Part shown: piece by piece, positions 1 through 6,053 of the stretch
Numbering within the stretch: position 1 is the stretch's first letter
Layout of the letters: every line of letters starts with the position of its first letter
Assembly: GCA_007127425.1 (NCBI GenBank)
Contig: SKZJ01000029.1
Span: 1-11,486 of the forward strand
Length of the DNA stretch: 11,486 nt
Reading direction: 5' to 3'
DNA from: Wenzhouxiangella sp.
GTDB lineage: Bacteria; Pseudomonadota; Gammaproteobacteria; Xanthomonadales; Wenzhouxiangellaceae
Notes under the pieces: model-generated
Databases searched by the model: none
Told to the model about the DNA's origin: nothing
What the model saw: the letters and a program-made list of their open reading frames with translations, nothing else
Program-made: the position numbers and the translations under genes

Positions 1-291
1 GCTGATACGCTCGCAGGTGGTTTCGATCAGCATCGGATCGCTCAGCATCAGGCGATGCGCTTCGAGCAGATCGCGTGCTGTTTCGCTGCCGCGGCCGCTG
101 ACACGAGCCATCACCTCGCCCAGGAAGCGCTCGCCGCGCTGTGCGGCCTGCCGGACGCGGCTGATCTCCGTGCGCACCGCATCGGTCTCCAGGTGGTACT
201 CGGGCAGTGCCAGCTCACCGGGAGTGAGCCGGTGCACGCGGCCCATCGCGATGCCGCTGGTCACGCCGATGCCGGTCAGGGCCAGGCTCAC
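1..291 (-). CDS. ptsI: PTS enzyme I (phosphoenolpyruvate-protein phosphotransferase), N-terminal part only
   Basis: Enzyme I is the cytosolic kinase that takes phosphate from phosphoenolpyruvate and passes it to His15 of HPr. Only the first 97 codons are present, because the gene runs off the left edge of the window. I translated it directly: a GTG start at 291-289 gives SLALTGIGVTSGIAMGRVH, the usual enzyme I opening, followed by the helical HPr-binding part with EAHRLMLSDPML. The protein starts directly with the enzyme I fold and has no GAF domain in front, so it is PtsI-like rather than EI-Ntr (PtsP). The phosphorylated histidine and the PEP-binding barrel lie outside the window. The GTG overlaps the ptsH stop in a GTGA (288-291), which is the last of five such junctions and supports coupled translation. 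Identity is confident; completeness cannot be judged. Confidence 0.93.
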   Translation of the reverse strand, partial: MSLALTGIGVTSGIAMGRVHRLTPGELALPEYHLETDAVRTEISRVRQAAQRGERFLGEVMARVSGRGSETARDLLEAHRLMLSDPMLIETTCERIS

Positions 292-557
292 TGGTCTTCT
301 CCGAAACGGTTCTCGACAAGCTCGGCAATGGCGTCCGCCGCTTCCTCGCCCTGCTCGCCGGATGTCTCCAAAACCAGTTCACTGCCACAGGGCGCGGCCA
401 GTAACAGAACGCCCATGATCGATCGAGCGTTGACCCGGCGCCCGTTGAATTCCAGCCAGGCCTGGCAATCGAAGCCCGAAGCGGTCTGAACCAGCTTGCT
501 GGCTGCACGGGCATGCAGTCCGAGCCGATTGGTCAATTGCAGTGTTCTGCGGCTCAT
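288..557 (-). CDS. ptsH: Phosphocarrier protein HPr with both His15 and Ser46
   Basis: This is a small cytosolic phosphocarrier (89 aa, normal for HPr) that takes phosphate from enzyme I and gives it to EIIA proteins. The active-site stretch NRLGLHARAASKLV places the phosphorylated histidine at residue 15. Residues 45-50 read RSIMGV, so Ser46 sits exactly where HPr kinase acts in HprK-containing bacteria, and hprK lies three genes upstream. The residue after HAR is Ala rather than the Pro common in enteric and Bacillus HPr; as I recall, HARA variants are common in HPr proteins of proteobacteria with regulatory PTSs. The ATG overlaps the EIIA stop (ATGA, 554-557) and the stop overlaps the ptsI GTG. 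It could be called NPr by position, but the intact Ser46 region and the neighbouring ptsI favour HPr. Confidence 0.95.
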   Translation of the reverse strand: MSRRTLQLTNRLGLHARAASKLVQTASGFDCQAWLEFNGRRVNARSIMGVLLLAAPCGSELVLETSGEQGEEAADAIAELVENRFGEDQ

Positions 558-931
558 TTGCGAACGACGCCTTGCTGACCCCCTTCACACGCATGACCGG
601 CCAGTTTGTCGGCCGGTTCGTCGACATGGTTGATGACCTTCAGCAGCATCGGCAGGTTGAGGCCGGAAACCACCGGAATGCCATGTTCGACGGCTGCGCG
701 GGAAGCGAGGTTGTGGGGCGTGGCGCCGGGCAGGTCGGTAAGCACCACGGTGCCGCCAACATCGGCGCTTGCCGCCATGACCGCACGCAGTTCATCCAGG
801 CTGGACTCCGGATCGGCACGGTAGCTGACGGCCACGGTGGTGAGATTGACCGCACGTCCCAGGATATGCTCGGCCTCATGGCGAATCGCTTCGCCGAGAC
901 CATTGTGGGTGACCAGCACGATACCGGTCAT
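554..931 (-). CDS. PTS EIIA component, mannose/fructose (Man) family, stand-alone domain
   Basis: A 125-aa single-domain protein of the EIIA-Man family. It opens MTGIVLVTHNGLGEA, which puts the phospho-acceptor histidine at residue 9, and continues with the family-typical VVLTDLPGATPHNLA (about residues 61-75) and GIPVVSGLNLPMLL (about 85-98). In E. coli ManX the EIIA domain is fused to EIIB; here there is no EIIB fusion and no EIIB, EIIC or EIID gene nearby. HPr and enzyme I follow directly, so the protein can probably be phosphorylated, but its output is more likely regulatory than sugar transport. That last point is inference. It overlaps rapZ (ATGA, 928-931) and ptsH (ATGA, 554-557). In related genomes it is annotated manX or ptsM; I leave the symbol empty. 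Confidence 0.92.
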   Translation of the reverse strand: MTGIVLVTHNGLGEAIRHEAEHILGRAVNLTTVAVSYRADPESSLDELRAVMAASADVGGTVVLTDLPGATPHNLASRAAVEHGIPVVSGLNLPMLLKVINHVDEPADKLAGHACEGGQQGVVRK

Positions 932-1794
932 TGCTCGAGCTCCCGGTGGCTGACCAGCACCCTCAAGCCTTCCGCACGCAGGGTCTGCCCGATGCGGTCG
1001 ATGACATAAACGGAGCGGTGCTGGCCGCCGGTGCAGCCGACGGCGATTGTGACCAGGCTGCGCTGGTCTTCGGCCAGCGCCGGGAGCCAGCGCTTGACGA
1101 AAGCCAGAACGTCATCGCAGAAGTCGTCGACGATGTCGTGCTTTTCCAGGTAGTGCTGGACGGATGCCTCCAGCCCGGTGTGTGCTCGCAAACCCGGCTG
1201 CCAGTGCGGGTTGGGCAGGCAACGGGCATCGAACACCATATCGACATCACGCGGAACGCCGCGCTTGTAGCCAAACGATTCGAGAACCACCGACTGCACA
1301 CTCTCGTTTTCGGTAATACCGATGGTGCGCCAGACCTGGCGCCGGAGCTGATGCAGGTTGCTTTCAGAGGTGTCGATGATCCAGTCGGCCTGTTCGCGGA
1401 TCGGGGCCAGCAGCTTGCGCTCGGCATCGATGGCCGTTTCCAGCCCGCCCAGATCGCTCAAGGGGTGGCGGCGGCGCGTTTCACTGAAGCGGCGGATCAA
1501 CACCTTCTCATCGGTATCGAGAAACAGCAGGCGAAAACCGGGGTCGCCCGGCAGCGCCTCGAGTAACGTGGGCAGTCGGCCCAGGCCTTCCGGCCCGCTG
1601 CGCGCATCAATGCCGATGGCCACGCGCGGATAGCGTTCGGGCTGGCTGCGCACCTCGTTGGCAAGTTCAGGCAGCAGGTTGCCGGGCAGGTTGTCGACGC
1701 AGTAATAGCCCAGGTCCTCAAGGGCGTGCAGGGCCACGGTCTTGCCGCTGCCCGACAGGCCGCTGATGATGATCAGGGACATGGAATCGTTCAT
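928..1794 (-). CDS. rapZ: RapZ family P-loop nucleotide-binding / RNA adapter protein
   Basis: RapZ (YvcJ family, 288 aa, normal length) binds nucleotides through a P-loop. In E. coli it acts as an adapter that presents the small RNA GlmZ to RNase E and so tunes glmS and amino-sugar supply. The sequence shows the Walker A GLSGSGKT at residues 12-19, a FLDTDEKVLIRRFSETRRRHPL-type region near 91-112, the family block SFGYKRGVPRDVDMVFDAR (173-191) and the C-terminal GCTGGQHRSV (253-262). No GlmZ-like RNA is visible in this window, so whether it controls glmS here is unknown. The ATG at 1794-1792 overlaps the hprK stop (ATGA); a second Met at residue 5 (1782) is an alternative start closer to the usual N-terminus. 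Lying between hprk/ptsN and EIIA-Man/ptsH makes PTS proteins plausible partners. Confidence 0.96.
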   Translation of the reverse strand: MNDSMSLIIISGLSGSGKTVALHALEDLGYYCVDNLPGNLLPELANEVRSQPERYPRVAIGIDARSGPEGLGRLPTLLEALPGDPGFRLLFLDTDEKVLIRRFSETRRRHPLSDLGGLETAIDAERKLLAPIREQADWIIDTSESNLHQLRRQVWRTIGITENESVQSVVLESFGYKRGVPRDVDMVFDARCLPNPHWQPGLRAHTGLEASVQHYLEKHDIVDDFCDDVLAFVKRWLPALAEDQRSLVTIAVGCTGGQHRSVYVIDRIGQTLRAEGLRVLVSHRELEQ

Positions 1795-2732
1795 TTCTGG
1801 TCTGACAGCAGGCGGCCGTGACGTTCAACGAACTCGGCAGCGGCATCGAACCCCTTCATGCGCAACATGAAGTCTCTTACGGCGGCCTCGGTGATCACCG
1901 CCATGTTGCGGCCGGCCAACACGGGAAGTTTGATCTGCGGAATCCTCAGGTCGAGCACGTCGCGCATGCTGTCGTCGCCGTGCAGCCGATCCCCTTCCTC
2001 GTCGCCGGGTTCGGGCATGTGCAGGTGAATGATCAGGCGCAGGTACTTCTTGGCCTTGATGGCGGCGTCACCGAACATGCGCCGGATGTTGAGGATGCCG
2101 AGACCACGCACCTCCAGGCACTCGCGCAACACCGGCGGGCAAGAGCCCTCGACAATGTCGGGCGTCAGCTGGGTGAATTCGGGGGCATCGTCTGCGATCA
2201 GTCGATGTCCACGCGAAATCAGTTCCAGCGCCAGCTCGCTCTTGCCGGTCCCGGCATCGCCGGTAATCAGCACGCCGATGGTGAAGACTTCCATGAACAC
2301 GCCGTGCAAGGTGGTCCGGGGGGACAGTCGTCGCGAAATCTGGTATTCGAGAAACTCGACCAGTTCCCAGTCGCGCTGCGGCGAGGTCAGGAGCGGGGTG
2401 TTGCTCTCGCGTGCCAGTTGCTCGAGGTCGTCGGCGACCTCGAGGCCGTTGGCAACAATGATGGCGGCCGGCCGCGCATCCATGATCCGCGCCAGGGATT
2501 CCCAGCGGGTACGCGAATCCAGCCCTTCCAGCCAGTCGAACTCCTCGCGTCCGATGACCTGGATGCGTGTGGAGTGAATGAGATTGAGAAAGCCGACCAG
2601 CGAAGGCCGGATCTGAAACCCGGTGGGCTTGATCTCGCGCAGCCGTGCCTCGTTCTTGCCGCAGACCCAGGCGAGCCCGAGGCGGTCGGCGAACTGGTCA
2701 TGGAGTTCGGCCGGCGTGATGCGCGTGGTCAT
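1791..2732 (-). CDS. hprK: HPr kinase/phosphorylase
   Basis: HprK phosphorylates HPr on Ser46 with ATP (or PPi) and also removes that phosphate. The 313-aa product has the N-terminal substrate-like domain (about residues 1-130) and the C-terminal catalytic domain. The P-loop GDAGTGKS is at 158-165, followed by RGHRLIADD (174-182). The HprK signature with EVRGLGILNIRRMFG lies at about 207-221, and the C-terminal PVLAGRNMAVI at 270-280. I chose the ATG at 2732-2730 because it overlaps the ptsN stop (ATGA) and gives the normal length; the same frame stays open to 3056, but that stretch is out-of-frame ptsN sequence. Enteric bacteria lack hprK, while Xanthomonas and several other proteobacteria have it next to rapZ. 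The target serine is intact in the ptsH of this operon, so the pair is probably functional. Confidence 0.95.
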   Translation of the reverse strand: MTTRITPAELHDQFADRLGLAWVCGKNEARLREIKPTGFQIRPSLVGFLNLIHSTRIQVIGREEFDWLEGLDSRTRWESLARIMDARPAAIIVANGLEVADDLEQLARESNTPLLTSPQRDWELVEFLEYQISRRLSPRTTLHGVFMEVFTIGVLITGDAGTGKSELALELISRGHRLIADDAPEFTQLTPDIVEGSCPPVLRECLEVRGLGILNIRRMFGDAAIKAKKYLRLIIHLHMPEPGDEEGDRLHGDDSMRDVLDLRIPQIKLPVLAGRNMAVITEAAVRDFMLRMKGFDAAAEFVERHGRLLSDQK

Positions 2733-3199
2733 TGCCGAGTCGGTTCGGGCAGGTCCGTGGACAGCAGCCTGAGCAATTGGTCGGAATCCGTTGCCTCTCG
2801 AATGGCTTGCCGTTGCTGCCCCCGGCCGAGTCGCTCGGCAATGTCGGCGAGCAGTCTCAGGTGCACATTGGTGCACTTGTCGGGAACGGCCAGGGCGAAG
2901 AACAGGTCGACCGGGTCTGAGTCGGGGGCGTCGAAATCGATCGCTTTCTGAAGCCGGATCACCGCCGCCGTGACGGTCTGCTGGCCGGCAACCCGGCCAT
3001 GGGGGATGGCAACGCCATGGCCCAGTCCGGTCGAGCCCAGTCGCTCGCGCTGGCACAGGCTTTCGAAAATGTCGCGCGAATTGGCGCTATCGGGGGTCGC
3101 CGCCAGCAGGAGGGCGGCCTTCTCAAGCAAGGACTTCTTGCTGGAGACGTTGATGTCGACTGCGATCCGGTCGACGTCCAGGGCATCGGTGAGGTGCAT
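2729..3199 (-). CDS. ptsN: PTS IIA-like nitrogen-regulatory protein EIIA-Ntr
   Basis: A 156-aa EIIA of the fructose/Ntr family, the output protein of the nitrogen PTS. In other proteobacteria its unphosphorylated form acts on potassium transport and sensing and on other regulatory targets. The phospho-acceptor histidine is His67 within GLGHGVAIPHGRV, preceded by the usual RERLGSTGLG. The C-terminal half carries DPVDLFFALAVP and HLRLLADIAERL, typical of the fold. It lies directly after hpf with a 29-nt gap in which I see no strong Shine-Dalgarno sequence, and it overlaps hprK by ATGA (2729-2732). Sitting downstream of rpoN is its conserved place in proteobacteria. Phosphate would be expected from the HPr encoded in the same run. 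Confidence 0.96.
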   Translation of the reverse strand: MHLTDALDVDRIAVDINVSSKKSLLEKAALLLAATPDSANSRDIFESLCQRERLGSTGLGHGVAIPHGRVAGQQTVTAAVIRLQKAIDFDAPDSDPVDLFFALAVPDKCTNVHLRLLADIAERLGRGQQRQAIREATDSDQLLRLLSTDLPEPTRQ

Positions 3200-3228
3200 G
3201 ACAGCTTGCCGGGTGCGAGGCGGTCCGT

Positions 3229-3549
3229 TCAGTCGGCCGGAGTGGGACGTGTGGCGCGGTGGTCTGTGACCTTGTCCTTGTGTCGACGAACCTGGCGGTC
3301 GAGCTTGTCGATCAGCGCGTCGATGGCCGCGTACATGTCTTCGGCCGCGGCGTCGGCGTGGATGGGTTTGGTTCGTCCGCCAACGCCAATGGTGGCCTCG
3401 GCCGTGTGTTCCAGTTTCTCAAGCCGCAGCACGAAGTGGGCGGAAATCAGGTTGTCGAAATGGCGCTCAAGCCGCTCGGTCTTCTCGGAAACGTAGGCGC
3501 GCAGCGCCTGGGTCACTTCGATGTTCTGACCGGAAACTTCAAGTTGCAT
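3229..3549 (-). CDS. hpf: Ribosome hibernation-promoting factor, short form
   Basis: A 106-aa protein of the HPF/YfiA (sigma-54 modulation protein) family, which binds the 30S subunit and promotes ribosome hibernation in stationary phase. It begins MQLEVSGQNIEVTQALRAYV and has the family's TERLERHFDNL helix, the basic C-terminal helix with IDKLDRQVRRHKDK, and DAAAEDMYAAIDALIDKL between them. The short length means it lacks the C-terminal dimerisation domain of long HPF, so it would be expected to form 100S ribosomes with a separate RMF, which is not seen here. A strong Shine-Dalgarno AAGGAGT (3556-3562) sits 6 nt before the ATG, unlike the coupled genes downstream, so it can be translated independently. 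The gap to rpoN is 54 nt and may hold its own promoter. Confidence 0.95.
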   Translation of the reverse strand: MQLEVSGQNIEVTQALRAYVSEKTERLERHFDNLISAHFVLRLEKLEHTAEATIGVGGRTKPIHADAAAEDMYAAIDALIDKLDRQVRRHKDKVTDHRATRPTPAD

Positions 3550-3555
3550 GGAAAT

Positions 3556-3562
3556 ACTCCTT
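3556..3562 (-). promoter_or_regulatory. Strong ribosome binding site of hpf
   Basis: On the minus strand the sequence AAGGAGT ends 6 nt before the hpf ATG (3549-3547). It is the best Shine-Dalgarno match among the genes I inspected here, and it fits a gene that must be made in quantity in stationary phase. Confidence 0.75.
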
Positions 3563-3579
3563 GGCGTTGATGGACCAAT

Positions 3580-3607
3580 CTTATACCAGTGGCGACCGGG
3601 TCGTCAG
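3580..3607 (-). promoter_or_regulatory. Possible sigma70-type promoter for hpf and downstream PTS genes
   Basis: On the minus strand CTGACG (3602-3607) and TATAAG (3580-3585) are spaced 16 nt apart. They match TTGACA at 4 of 6 positions and TATAAT at 5 of 6. The -35 box overlaps the rpoN stop codon, and the start of transcription would fall about 20-25 nt before the hpf ATG, leaving room for the strong ribosome binding site. The match is moderate and unsupported by expression data. Confidence 0.35.
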
Positions 3608-5001
3608 GCTGTTTGCAGCCGCGCTGCGCGGCGGCGCTGGGCCGATCCCGGGATGCCCAGTTGTTCCCGATACTTGGCTACCGTTCTCCGTGCCAGCAGG
3701 ATGCCCTGGTCGGCCAGTCGATCGGCCAGCACCTGGTCGGACAACGGTTTTCCGGCCGGTTCCTCACCGATCAGGCGACGCAACCTGGCCTTGACGGCTG
3801 TGGCCGCCACCTGGATGCCGTCCCGGGTATCAATTCCGACCGAGAAGAAATGCTTCAGTTCAAACGTTCCCCTGGGGGTGTGGGCGTACTTCTGCGTGGT
3901 CGCGCGGGAAACGGTCGATTCGTGTACGCCGATCTTTTCGGCCACTTCACGCTGCAACAGCGGACGCATGCCGGCGTCTCCCTCGCTGAAGAAGGGGTGC
4001 TGGCGCTCGACGATGGCCCGGGTGACTGCCAGCAGGGTCTGGTTGCGCATCTCCAGACCGCTGATGAGCCAGCGGGCCTCCTGAAGGCGGTCGTTGAGAT
4101 ACTTGCGGTCTTCGCCGCGACTCTTTCGGGCCAGCTTCACGTACATGTCGTTGAGCCGGAGCCCGGGGTCGCTGTCCGGGTTGAGCGTGACCCGCCATCC
4201 ATCTTCGGCCGGGTGCACGTAGACATCGGGAACGATGTAATTTTCGTTGTCGCTGGAAAACCGTGAGCACGGGTGCGGATTGGTGCGCCGTATGACCTCG
4301 ATGGCCGCGCGAATGGCATCGGCATCCACGCCGATCTGCCGGCACAGGGTGTCGATGTCCTGCCGGCCGAGTGCCGTGAAGTGGTGCTCGACGATATGGC
4401 AGGCCAGCCCCAGCGAGGGGGTGGCGGAAGGCATGGCCTTCAACTGAACGAGCAGGCATTCGTCGATCGAGCGACTGGCCACGCCGACCGGCTCGAAATG
4501 CTGGATGCGTTCAAGCACGGCCAGGATCTCGTCTTCGCCGACCAGGTACTCCGGCGCCAGGGACCCGCGTAGTGTGGTGATATCATCGCCGAGGTAACCG
4601 TCCTCGTCGAGTGCGTAGATGATGGCGCGGGCGATCGCCTCGTCGGTGTGGTTGAAGCCCGACAGGTTCACTTGCCACAGCAGGTGCTGCTGCAACGATT
4701 CATCGGCACGGTCGCTGATGAATTCGTCGTAATTGGGCGCGTCGCGTGCGACCGAAAAACCTTCGGGCAAATCGTCGAAACCGTAATCTTCCTCGTAATC
4801 GGCATCGACGTCTGCCTCGTTGCTGGCCTCGTCACCCGGTTCGTCGGCACGTTCGAGCAGGGGGTTGGTATCGAGCGCCTCCCGAATGCGCTGGCGCAGT
4901 TCGATGCGGTTGAGTTGCAACAGCGCGATGGCCTGGCGCAACTGGGGCGCCAGCTTGAGTTTCTGGCCGAGCTTGAGTTGGAGACGTGCACCCTGCTTCA
5001 T
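3604..5001 (-). CDS. rpoN: RNA polymerase sigma54 factor
   Basis: Sigma54 directs RNA polymerase to -24/-12 promoters and needs an ATP-driven activator. The product is 465 aa, close to the usual length. The activator-interacting region I opens MKQGARLQLKLGQKLKLAPQ and is Leu/Gln rich (residues 6-50). Residues 52-81 form the acidic, variable region II. The core-binding region follows, then a helix-turn-helix with REVAEKIGVHESTVSRAT near 351-369. The RpoN box ARRTVAKYRE lies at 437-446 and reads the -24 element. The C-terminus ends in a short basic tail. A near-consensus sigma54 promoter sits just upstream (5022-5037), suggesting autoregulation. The Shine-Dalgarno is weak (GAG about 5 nt before the ATG). 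The gene is followed after 54 nt by hpf and then ptsN, the conserved proteobacterial order. Confidence 0.97.
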   Translation of the reverse strand: MKQGARLQLKLGQKLKLAPQLRQAIALLQLNRIELRQRIREALDTNPLLERADEPGDEASNEADVDADYEEDYGFDDLPEGFSVARDAPNYDEFISDRADESLQQHLLWQVNLSGFNHTDEAIARAIIYALDEDGYLGDDITTLRGSLAPEYLVGEDEILAVLERIQHFEPVGVASRSIDECLLVQLKAMPSATPSLGLACHIVEHHFTALGRQDIDTLCRQIGVDADAIRAAIEVIRRTNPHPCSRFSSDNENYIVPDVYVHPAEDGWRVTLNPDSDPGLRLNDMYVKLARKSRGEDRKYLNDRLQEARWLISGLEMRNQTLLAVTRAIVERQHPFFSEGDAGMRPLLQREVAEKIGVHESTVSRATTQKYAHTPRGTFELKHFFSVGIDTRDGIQVAATAVKARLRRLIGEEPAGKPLSDQVLADRLADQGILLARRTVAKYREQLGIPGSAQRRRAARLQTA

Positions 5002-5021
5002 GATCTCGATTCTATGTCAGT

Positions 5022-5037
5022 TGCAAGATTCGGGCCA
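5022..5037 (-). promoter_or_regulatory. Sigma54 (-24/-12) promoter candidate in front of rpoN
   Basis: On the minus strand the sequence reads TGGCCCGAATCTTGCA. The family consensus is TGGCACG, four free bases, then TTGCW; there is a single mismatch (C for A at the fifth base), and the diagnostic GG and GC are separated by exactly 10 nt. Transcription would start near 5011, giving a leader of only about 10 nt before the rpoN ATG at 5001. This suggests that rpoN is at least partly under its own control. Confidence 0.55.
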
Positions 5038-5108
5038 GTGATCCGCTCGGGTGTCGCCAAATTTGCCTGCTGGCCTGCCTGGCAGGGCAGTGGCAGGAAT
5101 CCAGAAGT

Positions 5109-5262
5109 ACGAAACGGAAAACGTAAATCGTAAAACGGGGGAGGATCTGTTGCGAGGGTTCTGTGTGCGGTGGCCAATGGCAAACACCCCGCCATTGGCC
5201 ACCGCCGATAAAACCGCGGACGCAGCGAGACCCCGTTTTCCGTTTCCCGTTTTCCGTTTCCC
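5109..5262. repeat. Large nested inverted repeat with heptanucleotide arms
   Basis: The outer arms are 5109-5140 and 5231-5262. The reverse complement of the left arm matches the right arm at 26 of 32 positions, beginning with CCCCGTTTT in both. The left arm is built of 7-nt units (CGAAACG, GAAAACG, TAAATCG, TAAAACG) on the plus strand. The right arm has the same kind of unit on the minus strand. The perfect 15-bp inverted repeat sits inside. The structure resembles a small non-autonomous repeat element or a decayed one; I see no target-site duplication and no open reading frame in it. Confidence 0.6.
5167..5205. repeat. Perfect 15-bp inverted repeat (hairpin or protein-binding site)
   Basis: The left arm GCGGTGGCCAATGGC (5167-5181) and the right arm GCCATTGGCCACCGC (5191-5205) are exact reverse complements around a 9-nt loop (5182-5190). 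No T-run follows on either strand, so it is not a standard intrinsic terminator. Its centre lies about 175 bp upstream of the predicted sigma54 start for rpoN, a usual distance for an activator site. It could also fold in the lptB mRNA tail as a stability or attenuation hairpin. Confidence 0.8.
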
Positions 5263-5270
5263 GTTTTTCG
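5234..5270. repeat. Heptanucleotide tandem repeat (14-nt double unit)
   Basis: Two exact copies of CGTTTTCCGTTTCC (5234-5247 and 5248-5261) are followed by CGTTTTTCG. Each 14-mer is itself two 7-nt units, CGTTTTC and CGTTTCC. The matching array on the other strand is at 5110-5137. Confidence 0.8.
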
Positions 5271-5328
5271 TCCGTTCCGCCCGAATAGGCGCCCTCGTTC
5301 GCCAGATGGCTGCGTCGCTCGGGCTGGG

Positions 5329-6048
<720 letters not shown>

Positions 6049-6053
6049 GGCAA

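Larger units (their letters stand above)
5002..5328. other. 327-nt non-coding region between lptB and rpoN
   Basis: This is the only gap longer than 300 bases. I find no convincing gene in it. It holds a sigma54-type promoter next to rpoN (5022-5037), a GC-rich partly self-complementary stretch at about 5064-5097 (CCTGCC and GGCAGG motifs), two arrays of 7-nt repeats facing each other (5110-5137 and 5234-5270), and between them a perfect 15-bp inverted repeat (5167-5205). Its A/T-run texture differs sharply from the surrounding genes. It separates the Kdo/LPS-export genes from the rpoN/PTS genes, and so is the natural place for regulation of the second half. Confidence 0.85.

Noticed and set aside
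1818..2951. A 377-codon plus-strand reading frame opposite hprK and ptsN
   Set aside because: It is antisense to two clearly recognised genes in GC-rich DNA, where long shadow frames are common, and its translation shows no family motif.
2733..3056. Longer N-terminus for HprK (frame open to 3056)
   Set aside because: The extra stretch is out-of-frame ptsN sequence. The ATG at 2732 overlaps the ptsN stop as ATGA and gives the normal HprK length and N-terminus.
4938..4952. A second sigma54-like match (TGGC-N7-TTGC) on the minus strand
   Set aside because: It lies inside rpoN coding sequence, has poorer agreement outside the two core tetramers, and one such match is expected by chance in this much GC-rich DNA.
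5064..5097. GC-rich self-complementary stretch as a hairpin terminator or REP element
   Set aside because: The best central pairing leaves a loop of about one base and the longer pairing is gapped; there is no T-run. It is noted only as part of the intergenic texture.
5167..5205. Intrinsic terminator for lptB at the 15-bp inverted repeat
   Set aside because: The stem is strong, but no T-run follows it on either strand.
5109..5270. CRISPR array
   Set aside because: The repeats are 7-14 nt with no spacers of regular length, and no cas gene is nearby.
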